A program made the position numbers and the translations under genes. Below the pieces are notes generated by a model. The model saw only the letters and a list, made by a program, of their open reading frames with translations, searched no databases and had not been told where the DNA came from. This document shows positions 1 through 12,112 of a stretch of 64,000 nt of DNA, one piece after another (within the stretch, counting starts at the first letter, position 1; every line of letters begins with the position of its first letter). Origin of the DNA: Hofstenia miamia. Lineage: Eukaryota > Xenacoelomorpha > Acoela. The stretch lies in assembly GCA_004352715.1 (NCBI GenBank), contig SCFE01000121.1, positions 177,887 through 241,886 of the forward strand, written 5' to 3'.

Positions 1-97
1 TTAACAAAATGTTATTTATACAAAATATAAACATAAAAATCAAATAAAGAACACATAAATGCAAGAGTTTCAAAAAATGTGAATGTTAAAACCAACA

Positions 98-640
98 TCA
101 AGAGGCTTTGTTTTCCACCGGATTATTTGAGGCAACGTCCAATTCATCAGTTAATTTCACAATGCTAACATCAAGACGATCTTGGACTTGATTTAAAATC
201 GCAGTATCTTCAGAATTAGAAACGAATGTGATTGCCAAACATTTAGTTCAATAACGACCAACACGTGCAACACTTTTCATACGGAAGTTTGTATCTTCTG
301 GCATGTCATAATTACATATAATGATCAATCTTTCAAAAATCCATTCCATTCCGAGAAAATTTGTTACAACAAAAAATTCTCTTTTGGGAATCCGGATAGA
401 GATAGGACTACAATTATTTTTCTTGCTTCATTTCCCGGTAAATGCTTTAGCTGAGAAATTCTGATCAAATAAATATTCAGCCAGGGTTACGCATCTTGCA
501 ACAGAATTAAAATAAATTAATTTCAAATAAGAACAGTCAGTGTTACTTGAGATAGTGACTGGCTCCAGCTAAGTGGTGATGAACGTCAAGCCTGAAAACT
601 TTATGGTGTCGTCCAGTTCGATGAATGCAGAGGATCATTT
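98..640 (-). pseudogene. Degenerate copy of DEAD-box helicase UAP56/DDX39B (C-terminal RecA domain)
   Basis: Minus-strand translation gives the C-terminal half of the splicing and mRNA-export helicase UAP56. Recognisable stretches are NYDMPEDTNFRMKSVARVGR (about 255-315), [20 protein letters not shown] (about 190-250) and a tail ending VQDRLDVSI followed by a divergent end and a stop at 98-100. The family has [32 protein letters not shown] and VQDRFEVNISELP here. Upstream, QKRILVATNLFGRGMDIERV is only partly kept (about 345-390). The reading frame breaks by a stop inside the motif VI region (GRF becomes GRY-stop) and by further stops above 540. No intron separates the matched blocks, so a retrocopy is possible, but I see no clear poly(A) remnant. 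It is not functional as read. The N-terminal RecA domain (Q motif, Walker A, DECD box) is absent here. Confidence 0.85.
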
Positions 641-789
641 ATATTTATATTCAGAAATTGTTTGAACAATGAAGAATACTGATAAGAATTTTGAAGGCTT
701 CAATAAAAATACAAACAAAATATAATAAATCACAACAAGAAATATTTACAAATAATGTAATTTACTTGGATTATGGCGATGTCAGTTTC

Positions 790-1740
790 TTATCTTATCT
801 TATCTTATAAATAGAGCAATTACGATTACAAAATTAATAACCTCGCATTTCAGTATTTTTATATCAAAGGTGTAAATTTTTTTTTAATATTAACCTTAAA
901 GTTTTTTAAAGTATATATTTTTTTGATGTATTTTGGTAATTCATTCCATTTATTTATTTCCCATGTTTAGAAAAGAGTTTATCATTATCCGTTTCCTATA
1001 CCTATTTTGGTCCAATTAAATGCGTTCTTTTGTTTTGCTCATTATTTTTTCCGAAAGAAAATCATTTTTGTTGTATGGCAAAGTATTATTAAATATTTTG
1101 AAGAATGTCTTTAGGACATTTATATAGATATAAAATTATGGATGCAGAAAGATGTTTAAGATTTTTCTATATAAATTATTCTTGTTGAAGCTATCAACTG
1201 CTACTTCGATAACCCATTTTAGTTGTAGCAGAAATTTTCTGAGGAATTTTTTCTTTTATATCTGTGTAGAGTATATTGGCATATTTGAAATGACTTCATA
1301 CAAGAGCATGAATTAATTGAATTTTTGCTTTAGTTGGAAGTTTTTGGGAAATTGTTAATTGCTTTAATCGATATGGCCATTTTTCCAATATGATTTAGTT
1401 TCTTTTCAAAATTTAAATGTGAATTAAAAATAATTCCAAGATATTTAAAGAACTCAACTTGCTTTATATGAAGGCCTTAAAATAAAGTTTATATTGTGAA
1501 CTATCAGTAGATGTAGAATTTGACTTAACAATGTAGAATTGAGTTTTTAAAGGATTCGCACTTAGTCTTAAGAGAGTCTTTTGAGAGTTTGAATATCTTT
1601 TTCCACAAATTTATTTGCATAATGTAAAACTTCACACGTTGTTAAATCGGACTAATCATTTATTTAAATATTAAATATTAGGGGACCCAAAATTGTTCCC
1701 TGTAGGAGTCCATTTTTAGTACAAGTTGAAAGTGAAAAAG
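790..1740 (-). mobile_element. LINE relic: reverse transcriptase palm to C-terminus, with (GATAA)n 3' tail
   Basis: On the minus strand about 1680-1712 reads NGLLQGTILGPL, the RT motif usually written GVPQGSILGPL. About 1405-1450 reads EFFKYLGIIFNSHLNFE, the RT thumb region. About 925-1080 reads NNTLPYNKNDFLSEK and WNELPKYIKK, the C-terminal tail typical of Jockey/CR1-like LINEs. The 3' end at about 790-808 is a short TTATC array, that is (GATAA)n on the element strand. The YADD box is destroyed and frames shift repeatedly. A homologous copy lies in the opposite orientation at 4558-5130. The sequence from 1740 to about 2750 may be more of the same element but has no motif I can name. Confidence 0.75.
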
Positions 1741-2754
1741 ATTCATTTAGCTTATTTTGTTAGGTATAAGTATACATATAACTAGAAATGAGACCTATAT
1801 TGTCTTTAGAAATACACAAACAGAAAATATAAATGTAAAAATATATAATTTCCACCATAGTTAGAAGGGCCTAAAATGTATATAAATTTAGTACAGGCTC
1901 CATTTTCTTTAGACTGCCCAAATATTGACTTCTTTAATTTTTCTATTTTTTTTTAAAAAATGAAATTTTTCCAATTTAAACTTCAATATTGAGTTCATTC
2001 TTTATTTTCAAACACAACTTGATGTAAATGAATCATGTCGATTAATATTGTTAGGAGCTTTTTTGTTCCTTTGAATCAAAGCAAAATATAGTTGATAATA
2101 TTTTAAAAGTGTTTGTGGATATTATTAAGAGATCTCAAAGCGTAGTTTCCAATTTTTAATAAGGATATTATACTGCCAGAATGAATGTTTTGAAATAAAA
2201 AAAGAGAAAATATCTATATTTAGAGTTGCTTTGTACAATATAATATACTGTTTACAATTGTAAATAGAATAATACTTGCAAAAAAATGATTATTTGTAAC
2301 TTAGATTATGGTGAATTTAGATGCATTACATTGAATAGTCAGTATTCTAAGACATCGCTGGTAGAAATACTTTTATTAAAAACCATGTTGTGTTTTGGAG
2401 TAAAGATCATGTTTTTAAAAATGCACCATAAATTGATTAAAAAGAATTCGTTCAAATACTTTGCTGATTAGAAAAAGTGATTGAAATTGGTCTATAATGT
2501 AAGCAATCTTCAGTATTGTCTTTTTTTAAATAGTGGCGTTATATTTTCCAATTTTAATTTGTTTGGAAGAAAGGAATGTCTTAGACAGGATTTGTCTTTT
2601 AACAATGTATCAACTTTATGATTTCATATATAATTGTAAAACAAAAGGAGGTTGGAGTTGATTTGGTTTTATTAAGACAAAAAGGTACATTCATACCATA
2701 GTAGTGTTATAAGACGAGGCCCCTGGTCACAAACTGACATTTTGACCTCTGCGC
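1741..2754. other. No recognisable gene
   Basis: AT-rich sequence with many stops in all frames. A 61-codon open stretch at 2286-2471 has no recognisable motif and is probably chance. Parts may be decayed 5' sequence of the adjacent minus-strand LINE. Confidence 0.5.
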
Positions 2755-4420
2755 TATTGATGAGTGGTTTTAATGACTCACCAGTTGATTGACAGATGAC
2801 TAATGAAATTCTGACAGGTTGCGATAACTCGCAAAGTGCTTTTTGACAGCTCTGGGGGTAACCAGCTGACAGTTCGCTAATAGCTTTTTAATTAGTGTAC
2901 CATATTCAGGCCTATTTACATGATTCATGTTCAAATTTAGTTTACACTTTTTGATGAGTAATTTTTGATATTATCACATTTGTTTGCATTACGCTATGTT
3001 AATATATACCGTATTATAACAACTCCTTTCGGGGTTACGTACACATAATATTACAAACTAATTTTCCATAATTTCGAGAGGCGGATATNNNNNNNNNNNN
3101 NNNNNNNNNNNNNNNNNNNNNNNNNNNNNNNNNNNNNNNNNNNNNNNNNNNNNNNNNNNNNNNNNNNNNNNNNNNNNNNNNNNNNNNNNNNNNNNNNNNN
3201 NNNNNNNNNNNNNNNNNNNNNNNNNNNNNNNNNNNNNNNNNNNNNNNNNNNNNNNNNNNNNNNNNNNNNNNNNNNNNNNNNNNNNNNNNNNNNNNNNNNN
3301 NNNNNNNNNNNNNNNNNNNNNNNNNNNNNNNNNNNNNNNNNNNNNNNNNNNNNNNNNNNNNNNNNNNNNNNNNNNNNNNNNNNNNNNNNNNNNNNNNNNN
3401 NNNNNNNNNNNNNNNNNNNNNNNNNNNNNNNNNNNNNNNNNNNNNNNNNNNNNNNNNNNNNNNNNNNNNNNNNNNNNNNNNNNNNNNNNNNNNNNNNNNN
3501 NNNNNNNNNNNNNNNNNNNNNNNNNNNNNNNNNNNNNNNNNNNNNNNNNNNNNNNNNNNNNNNNNNNNNNNNNNNNNNNNNNNNNNNNNNNNNNNNNNNN
3601 NNNNNNNNNNNNNNNNNNNNNNNNNNNNNNNNNNNNNNNNNNNNNNNNNNNNNNNNNNNNNNNNNNNNNNNNNNNNNNNNNNNNNNNNNNNNNNNNNNNN
3701 NNNNNNNNNNNNNNNNNNNNNNNNNNNNNNNNNNNNNNNNNNNNNNNNNNNNNNNNNNNNNNNNNNNNNNNNNNNNNNNNNNNNNNNNNNNNNNNNNNNN
3801 NNNNNNNNNNNNNNNNNNNNNNNNNNNNNNNNNNNNNNNNNNNNNNNNNNNNNNNNNNNNNNNNNNNNNNNNNNNNNNNNNNNNNNNNNNNNNNNNNNNN
3901 NNNNNNNNNNNNNNNNNNNNNNNNNNNNNNNNNNNNNNNNNNNNNNNNNNNNNNNNNNNNNNNNNNNNNNNNNNNNNNNNNNNNNNNNNNNNNNNNNNNN
4001 NNNNNNNNNNNNNNNNNNNNNNNNNNNNNNNNNNNNNNNNNNNNNNNNNNNNNNNNNNNNNNNNNNNNNNNNNNNNNNNNNNNNNNNNAAATTACTCATA
4101 CCAAAAATGGCCTGTGATATTATCAAAGTGAACCCGAAAGGGGTTGTTATAATACGGTATATATTAACATGGCGTAATGCAAACAAATGTGATATTATCA
4201 AAAATTACTCATACCAAAAAGTGTAAACTAAATTTGAACATGAATCATGTAAATAGGCCTGAATATGGTACACTAATTAAAAAGCTATTAGCGAACTGTC
4301 AGCTGGTTACCCCCCAGAGCTGTCAAAAAGCACTTTGCGAGTTATCGCAACCTGTCAGAATTTCATTAGTCATCTGTCAATCAAACGCTGAGTCATTAAA
4401 TCCACTCCCCCAATATTGAT
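2755..4420. mobile_element. DNA element with about 280-bp inverted repeats around a 1-kb gap
   Basis: About 2755-3036 and 4130-4420 are long imperfect inverted repeats of each other. Shared blocks include the GC-richer GACAGATGACTAATGAAATT, the segment around CCAGCTGACAGTTCGCTAAT, and the inner ACGGTATATATTAAC. The right arm also carries an internal partial repeat of the ATATTATCAAA block (about 4111 and 4193). The interior is hidden by 1000 Ns (3089-4088), so whether a transposase is present cannot be seen. Short open frames inside the arms are shadows. A long-TIR MITE, a fold-back element or a larger DNA transposon would all fit. No target-site duplication was secured because the outer boundaries are diffuse. 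Confidence 0.7.
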
Positions 4421-4557
4421 GAATCAGCTAAGTGTTACGAGAACTTCAGGGTGTCCCAATGAGACCAAGTCTCCCCTTCTATCACTACTTACCATTGTAG
4501 TTTCCTAAATGTAGAAAACTTCATTGCAAGCATTGTGGATTTCTTTTTTCTTCGTAA

Positions 4558-5130
4558 TTGATTTATCTTTATACTATATTTTTTCTATTTTTTAGTTTTT
4601 ATACTCTTTCTATTCAATATATTGTTAATAAATTCCCATTTATTTTTTTGGGACGTTCTATTCTTATATTTGGATTTGTGCAAAATATACAGTATACCAA
4701 CATAAATCAACAAATTTTGAATAAATTCAATGTGCAAATAAAATGGGCTATAAGAATAGCAGTTAATTATTTATTTAATAGAAATTCAGAAATCAAGCAA
4801 TTAACAAAAACTTTTCTAAATGCATTATTTATAAAAACATATTAACTAATTTCTTTAAAATATTAAATAATATTGTTCCATACCACAAATCCGACTTTCT
4901 ATCTTCTAAAATATTGCTTAGACATAATCATAGAAGCCTAAAAATTAAGCCTCTTGTACATAACAAGGAAATAATGAAAAATTCATTTCTCAACACATCA
5001 ATAAATGTATTGAATAATTTACCTAAATCTATAAAACAAATAAATAAATTAAGAGTATTCAAAAACGAAATTAAAAAAAAAGCAACTCTAAATATAGATA
5101 TTTCATTTCATTTCATATTGTTCCATTGAC
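4558..5130 (+). mobile_element. LINE relic, RT C-terminal region
   Basis: Two overlapping open stretches in different frames (4558-4845 and 4914-5129) match the end of a LINE ORF2. VQIKWAIRIAVNYLF lies near 4733-4777. Then NNIVPYHKSDFLSSKILLRH, MKNSFLNTSINVLNNLPKSI and RVFKNEIKKK run from about 4865 to 5090. The same order and spacing appears in the minus-strand relic at 925-1080, so both are copies of one family. At least one frameshift separates the two stretches. A (AAGAT)n array at 5956-5981 is the same pentamer as the tail of the other copy and could mark this copy's 3' end. Confidence 0.7.
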
Positions 5131-8100
5131 AATAAATGGCTGCTATCATCAAGTATTCTCTCTGAAGTGTTATTTACGTGATATGAAATGGCTCTATTGA
5201 ACAACAACTTCACAATAAAAATATAAAATTCATAGTTTAGGCAAGGTACATGAAGAATATTTTATGCGCAGTAACAAATAAATATATAGTTGAAGTATCT
5301 ACTCAAATTCTTATTAACAGCAGAATAGTAATTTCATTGACTTTATTATCTATATAATAATACTCTTAAATGAATTTTAATTTACCTAGATTTTGGCTTA
5401 GCTGAGTAACTGATATTTTGCTTGCGCTTTAATTGAAATCGCCATTCATTTAATAATATTGAAAACTAAGCAATGACTCAAATGCAATTACCATGGTAAC
5501 CAAGAATGACTTTACAATATTCAAACATAATCCTAAATTTAATCACAAATATGACTTATGAATCTCTAATGTGACAAACTTAATGAATGCATTGAATTCA
5601 AAGTTTAAAATGGCCTTAACAATATTTCCTCAAATTAGATATCTATATTCATTTTAACTAGAATTAGCTGAATTTTATCTAATAATGTAAAACCTTTTCA
5701 AAAACCTTATTAATTCAAACATTAATGTAATACCTTTAGAATTAGAAATGCTTATAAATCATTAAATTTAATTATTTTACAAATAATTAGATAATTTACA
5801 AAAATATATTATAACAAATATGTTATAAGTTAAGTGCATTAGAACTTGTGACATATTGATGCTGACAAAGTGGTGGATTCATAGGGGCCTCATTATTTAT
5901 TTTTTTCAATTTTTACAATAAAAAAATGCAAGCTAACAGCACACATGGCACATGTAGTAAGATAAGATAAGATAAGAGATTCTATATACGCTTCATCGAC
6001 AAATTTTCAATAACAATTATGCAGCGAGTATATGTGGTTCAACAATTATTTCCTTTTTATGACCGTGAAAGCAATTTCCCCTTTAAAATTTTTTGCTGAA
6101 TCCATTCCTACATCACATTTATTATCATCTTAAAGAATACAATTTATTGAATCAATTACGAATGCATTTTTCAATATAACAGAAAATATATACAAATGAA
6201 AGTGTTTACATTGTCGCTCTATGTTAGATCTTGTAAAGCATGATACATTTATATAGATTCGAAACGTGATCTAATAGGATAGTCCAAAATTGGATAAATT
6301 AAAACATTAATGATATGCAAATACAATTATTCATCACGCTGGAAACTGTTCATGGGCTTTTTAATATTGCGTTCAGAAGGTAGCAAGCACTTATGTTGGG
6401 ATAACCTTTTTCGACCACTTCTAATTCGAATACTAGAAAATTCCAGGCTTTAGGCAAAACAATATATTTGAGACAAGATTAAGTTAACAGAATTATGACA
6501 TGATCAGTGTAACAATGTTTTAAACATGAAAAAGTATTCTCAAATTTTAAGGAAAATATTTCATGAATGCAAAGCCCTTTATTTGACAAGAGGCAAGCAT
6601 ATCTTTTCCAACATAAATTGTACACAGAGAATACAAATATGACTATCACCTATTTTTGATGACATTTTGCTATGTGTTGTGTATCTAGTAAAATTTCAAG
6701 AATTTTGTTATTTCCAATTACTGGATTTGCTTATATGTAAGAATACATGCACTAGAACTATTGCAAGCACAATTTAAGTACATTGAAACACTTTTTTAAC
6801 AACAACAACAACAACATATATTTAAGTTCTCATGTACATATACATGTATTAAGTTTACAAACTTATTAAGAACATATATAATGCAACTTTTTTCATATGA
6901 GCTGTTATGTCAGTAAATGTTTGTTTCTTGGTTAAGTTTATAAATTACATATAACTTAATAAATATGTTTACTTATTGTTCTTGAGTAGCACTTTAGAAA
7001 CGCTAGTGAAAATTTGAAAGCAGGTGTGAACATTCAACTCCCATTGCATTGTTTCATGGAAACCACTTGAAGAACAGCTGCTAGGGAGGGTGGAAGAATT
7101 TGGCTGCTTGTTGCAGCTGAGTGAAAATATGCTGCTTTTGATATGATCATTAACTATCTGTAAACAGCCAATCACGCCTCAAATTGCAGCACGTACTAAC
7201 AGTGAGATTTTCTTACCGATTTTCTCAATACTTGATTTAGTGATGAATGAGACGTTAACACAGCAGTTTTTTGCTTTGTGTGAGAAATTGAATATTCATG
7301 GCTGTTTATATGTTAAACAATAATTTAAATTTAATGTGTAATCAACTTAAGATAATATTTTGTATCTTAAATGTGACAAAATGATCATAATGTAGAAAGT
7401 ATTAGAATGGGACAAAACAGGAAATTAATCCTTTGCACATACTGGAGAACAGTAGATAAATTTGAAGTATGCTCGTGCATTATGCAGTAATTTATCGGAA
7501 AATAATGACAAACGTTTGTGAGATTTGTCTACCTTTGTCAATATTTGTATAAACTGGTGTTGATGCCTCCAATTTTAAGAAAATGCATGTAAATCATATT
7601 GTATGAGCGTACATGAAATAAATTATATAATAGTAATGTGTATATGATAAGATGCTATGTTATGTTTTTTCAAATAGACTTCTTAAATACAGATATTGAT
7701 TTTTTAAATTCAATCCATTTTGCCCACATATGGATCAAAATGGAAATTTAGGAAATTTCAAAAAATAATATAGTTAAAAATAAACTGAAGTTAAATGCAT
7801 CTGATATGAAAAATTTGGATGTTTTGTAGTTCTATAAAAATGTCCGTCAGTTTTAGAACATATCAAAAGTTCAATTTTTAAAGCCATCCTCTTAACTATC
7901 GTGGTTTACCCCACCTTCCCTACTACAAAACATCGAGCAGACATATGTATCAAATTTGTTATCTAGTTAAATGAAAATCAATTTAACCTTATATCACAAA
8001 TTGGATGAATAATGCTTTTATAAAATGAATAAAGATAAAACATTCTTTACTCAGAGAAATATTAACAATTACAAACTGGCAATAATTTATCTGAATTGCG

Positions 8101-8280
8101 TCATAAATACAAACATACATACAAATACATACAATAGGATAATGATATATACAATAGATCTAACATGCTGTGGATTTCAAGAACGAGATATTGTATAATC
8201 ATTATTGTAGAATTTGTATCCTAGTCATGCTTTATACAGATATACTTCTGGTTAGGGAAAAATTTAATGTGCTTCTAAAA
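5131..8280. other. No gene seen; AT-rich intergenic sequence with simple repeats
   Basis: No frame shows a recognisable protein. Visible items are an AAGAT array at 5956-5981 and a short (AAC)n run at about 6799-6816. An open stretch of 68 codons at 6969-7175 (minus) has no motif and looks like chance. Some of the left part may be the 3' untranslated region of the preceding LINE. Confidence 0.5.
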
Positions 8281-8705
8281 GCTTATAGTTTCTAAATGCT
8301 CTATCTCTTCAGGTAGTGGTATTAATGAATGATTGCTTCAAAACTTTTTTTCTATATTTAGCGCAATGATTGGCTGTCTTGGGAAAAGGATAGACAGAAA
8401 AAGGGCTTAGTTTGAGAAGAATGTTTCTTTGAAACATTAAAAGCCCATTTAGTTGGATATCAAGTTTTCTGAACATCTTTTAGATCAGTAAATAATATAT
8501 TTGAATAACTTAGGTTCCTCATAAAAAATGAATGGAAAAGTTAAATTATGGCACAGACTGGTAATTGCATTACTCTCATTGACATACTTCTTATAACTAT
8601 TGCTAATTTTCGGACAATTGCATTAATGTGAGATTCAAAATTTAGCTTCGAGTCAAAATATGCTCCTAAATACTTAAATTTATTTAGAGTTGGAACCTTA
8701 ATATT
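8281..8705 (-). mobile_element. LINE relic, RT thumb and connection region
   Basis: Minus-strand translation near 8640-8690 reads KYLGAYFDSKLNFESHINAI, the KYLG...L.F..HI signature following the RT palm in Jockey/CR1/I-type LINEs. It is followed by VRKLAIVIRSM and, after stops, LFHSFFMRNLSYSNILF, the typical FHS(F/L)..P.LSY segment. Several stops and frameshifts follow. The 5' part of the ORF and the 3' end are not identifiable. Confidence 0.7.
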
Positions 8706-8878
8706 AATATCTCACATGTCTCCGGAGATAGTCCACCACGTTTTCCCAAAACAATGTTACCAGCACATGAAGTGTCTTTTACAATTATGTTTACACCGAA
8801 ACATGTGTGATTTGTTCAAGTAATTAAGCCAAAAAAAGGTCAATCACCGAATTTATTAAGTGGAACAGTACAAATTAG

Positions 8879-9505
8879 ATGGGCATCAGTGTTCCTAAGA
8901 CTCAGTTATTAATTTCCCGTTCGAAACAGCCTGTCAAAATTGTTGTCGAAGACAGCGAGCTACCCGCCAGTGATGTTGGTAGACTTTCCCTAAATTGGTC
9001 TCGTCATGGGCTTTCTCAACTCCAGAAATCCCGAAATTCTTTCTTAATGTTAAAACACAACGTTCTTTTACGCACGAACATCCCTGTGAAAGTTAACCTA
9101 GTTCGGTCCTGTGTTCTTAGCATTTCCATGTGTGCCAGTTCCACTTGGTGGCCGAATACCCTACTTTACAGTTTTTATCGGCGATGCCTTTATTGGGTGT
9201 TTGGGAAAACTTACTTCTACAGTCTTCCCTCTAATTATGGATTATTTCCCATAATTGTCCATTGGCAAATCACTGATAATCTGATGATGAAAGATATTCT
9301 CGACAGCAATAGCTGCATCCCTCACGACACCTTCACAATAAGCCCCATTTCAGATAAACTCCGGTCTTCTAACTATATTCTCTATGAAATTCGGAAAACA
9401 ATGAAGAAGTCTGATAAGAACTTTTTTCAGCGGACTGCAGTTTTAGCTAATGTGTTTGTCCTCAACATAATATTCATGTCGAATCTGCTCCTAAACCCGC
9501 GTTAA
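8879..9505 (+). mobile_element. LINE-like ORF fragment (RT C-terminal side), open for 208 codons
   Basis: The frame is open from 8879 to 9505. KTQLLISRSKQPVKIVVEDS near the start resembles the KT..L..SR...P..I.V.. segment after the YADD box. NIPVKVNLVRSCVLSISMCA followed by W and LYSFYRRCLYWVFGK resembles the 'K..L..S.V.S...Y...TW......L..F.R.CLR.I.G' block of RTE/CR1-type LINEs. The KYLG segment expected between these is corrupted. There is no initiation context suggesting a host gene. It lies head-to-head beside a different minus-strand LINE relic. Family assignment is by motif pattern only. Confidence 0.5.
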
Positions 9506-10858
9506 AGATTTATTTAAGGCTCTCACAAAGAAAAACGTATGTTTATACACTCATACGCAAGTAATTCCACATTGTTTTGTTGTTGTAAATGTAGATCATC
9601 ATGATTAACTAAAGTCTGGCCTTCGATTTGCATTGCAAGCGAGTACCTTACACATAGAATGCAAAAAATTAGTAAAATCACTGTCAGATATATTCCGTAT
9701 TTGACATTGTTTATACCATATTACATATAAGCGTGAAAAATTACCCGCATTTTCTAATTTGCCTCTGAGCATATATTCAAATTATTCTACCCTGGCATAT
9801 AAATTACGATCATATATGCAAAGGGAAGGCTTTAATACAAATGGCGAGTTTTTAAATATTATAATATTTATTATTCAATAAACCGCATCTCATCTAAATT
9901 TTGCAAATATATATTTTTGTATGTGTCCTTATTTCGGTTGTTTATATTTTGTTTGACGCTATTTAAAGTGGTAAACAGCATTTTATATTGTAAAAAGCAT
10001 AGCCAAATTTATATACTTCTTTTCCTTTCACCTGCAACTCTTAAAACATTTTATAAACTATCCACAAGTAAAAGCCCTCAACTCAAAAGCCCAAATTGCG
10101 CATAGAGCTTAAAATTACTAGGTTCAAGCAAAAGCTGTTATTTACCATTTTAGTAGGTATCCAACTGCTTTGGTTTTTCAGGAATGAGGTACATAATTTT
10201 GTACCAAATGAAAATGTGTATTGTAGTATTAAAATATGGTCTGATTTTTATAAAATAGTCATTTGAAATATCTATTGTTGATTCCCGCAATTTCTAAGAT
10301 ATTACTATTTTTTGGAACTATCCCACCCCCTAAATCATTCAATGTTTAAACATGTGTTGGCACTGAAGAGGTTAATGACAGAGCTAAAATAAATGTTGTT
10401 GTAAAATGTCTTGCGGCAATATGCCAAAAGCCTAAATCAATTTTGAATTTACCAATTTTAGTAAATTCAGAATGACGTCTTCCAAAGAAGTTTTAATGGT
10501 TCGAAGTTGCCATAGCCATCGCAAACAAATTCAAACAGAAATGGAAATAATCAAAAACGGTCATGGTGTAGACGCATCTAATGACTAATACAGGCTTTTC
10601 GAAAGGCCTTTTCAAAATTTGTATTGTAATAATTATATATTATATTTACATTATCAAAAACGAAAACAATGAATATAATTCAACACTCAATTAAATGATA
10701 AAGACATTATTTAATGCTTATTTTTATAATTCAAATAAGAAATATTCATGGTAATTCTACATGTTTTTTCATACAATGCATTGTATTGGTTCCATCTCCT
10801 AAATTTTGGTTGTTCTTGGCATTACTAAACACTACAATTTCTCAAACAATTAAAAAAA
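9506..10858. other. No gene seen; downstream flank of MTHFS
   Basis: AT-rich sequence without recognisable coding content. The right end is the 3' flank of MTHFS. I could not find a canonical AATAAA on the minus strand within about 150 bases below the stop codon. Confidence 0.4.
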
Positions 10859-11064
10859 TCATTCAGAAATGACTTCGTCCAAAAACTCATCATGTTTCAT
10901 CATTGGGACTGATGGTAAAATTTGTTGAGAGAACGCAATTCCCATTAGGTAGGGACGTTTCACTTGCCGTTTAATAAAAGTATCGTAATGGCCTTTTCCT
11001 CTTCCCAGACGCCCACCATTCTCTGTGAAGCCTAATCCAGGCAAGATTATCAAGTCTAATCCAC
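10859..11064 (-). CDS. MTHFS: 5-formyltetrahydrofolate cyclo-ligase, last exon
   Basis: Terminal exon of MTHFS, which uses ATP to convert 5-formyl-THF to 5,10-methenyl-THF in the cytosol. It opens with the family signature GGLDLIILPGLGF, followed by GGRLGRGKGHYDTFIKR, the nucleotide/substrate-binding motif (R.LG.G.GYYD in the family). It then reads PYLMGIAFSQQIL and DEFLDEVISE, and stops at 10859-10861. The acceptor is a T-rich tract ending TTTTTAG at 11065-11066. The exon starts with the last two bases of a glycine codon and joins the exon ending at 16295 in frame (STG/GLDL), as in vertebrate MTHFS. One oddity: the first Tyr of GYYD is His (GHYD). No stops or frameshifts, so probably a live gene. 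Confidence 0.93.
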
Positions 11065-11237
11065 CTAAAAACAACAAACCTGTAATTCTTGAAAGATCTT
11101 TGATCAAAACGTAACATTTGTAAAATCACATAAATAATCGTTCATTTCAACACTCAAACCGAAGCCTTGCTTTTATCACACCCAGACTATTATTACTATT
11201 GTCACTTTTCCACAAAGCAAAAAGATTTTTAAGCAAC

Positions 11238-11668
11238 TACTGATACTACTAGTAGTATAGTAATGGTTCCATGAGGTGCCACTTTTTTCTGATTGGTCGA
11301 GGGGTGGGGTCCATGAGGTGCTACTTTTTTCTGATTGACCGAGAGGGTTGGCCTTTGACCTGAGACTAAAAAAAATGTAAGGTAATGTGGGAAAGTAAAA
11401 CTAAAAAATGTAAGTTAATGTGGGAAAGTAAAAATAAAAAAATGTAAGGTAATGTGGGAAATTAGATCATATAAATAACACAAAAACTAGTAAAAGTACA
11501 TGACTTCCATGACGTCAGTAAAACACCCCCGGCAATATCCACGACGTCTCAGGTCAAAGGCCAACCCTCTCGACCAATCAGAAAAAAGTGGCACCTCATG
11601 GACCCCACCTCTCGACCTATCAGAAAAAAGTGGCACCCCATGGAACCATTACTATACTGCTACTACTT
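11238..11668. mobile_element. Palindromic MITE-like element in MTHFS intron
   Basis: The left arm (about 11243-11375) and right arm (about 11543-11665) are near-perfect inverted repeats beginning with TAGTATAGTAATGGTTCCAT. Each contains two tandem versions of a block with CATGAGGTGCCACTTTTTTC and CTGATTGG. The centre has three tandem copies of a unit of about 31 bp containing ATGTAAGGTAATGTGGGAAA. It has no coding capacity; the short plus-strand frame at 11500-11703 lies in the arm. The structure fits a non-autonomous fold-back DNA transposon. Confidence 0.8.
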
Positions 11669-12112
11669 TCTATATTATAATTATGGAAATATTGCTACAG
11701 TAACTACATAAACTGTACTATTTCCGTTCAATCTATGGAAGATTGCTTTGATAGAAACCCTTTCCATGAGCCATTAACACGTTCAACATTTACCACGGTC
11801 ACAGCGCATTTTGCTTCTCCAGCAAAGCAAAATGCGTACACTAAAAACGGCAACTAAATTCATTCTCCATCATGCATGCAACACTTAACAAACTTAACGG
11901 CAAGCACTTATACAATTATTAAAATAGTAGGTTCTCTTTATACAGCAATTTCAGTGCTAATATTTCTCAGAATATTACAAATAATTCCTTCTAGAAACCA
12001 AGTTGCTTAAAATTCTATTAATTTTCTCATTGTAATTGCTAAGCTTTACTCAACAAGCATTTACTTTCTACACAATGCTAAGACTGAAGAAGCAGAAACG
12101 TTAGAAAATATT

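Noticed and set aside
3035-4201. Long reading frames running through runs of N (also at 16969-17400, 58517-59829 and 62702-63126)
   Set aside because: Their length is made of unknown bases; the real sequence on either side is only a few codons.
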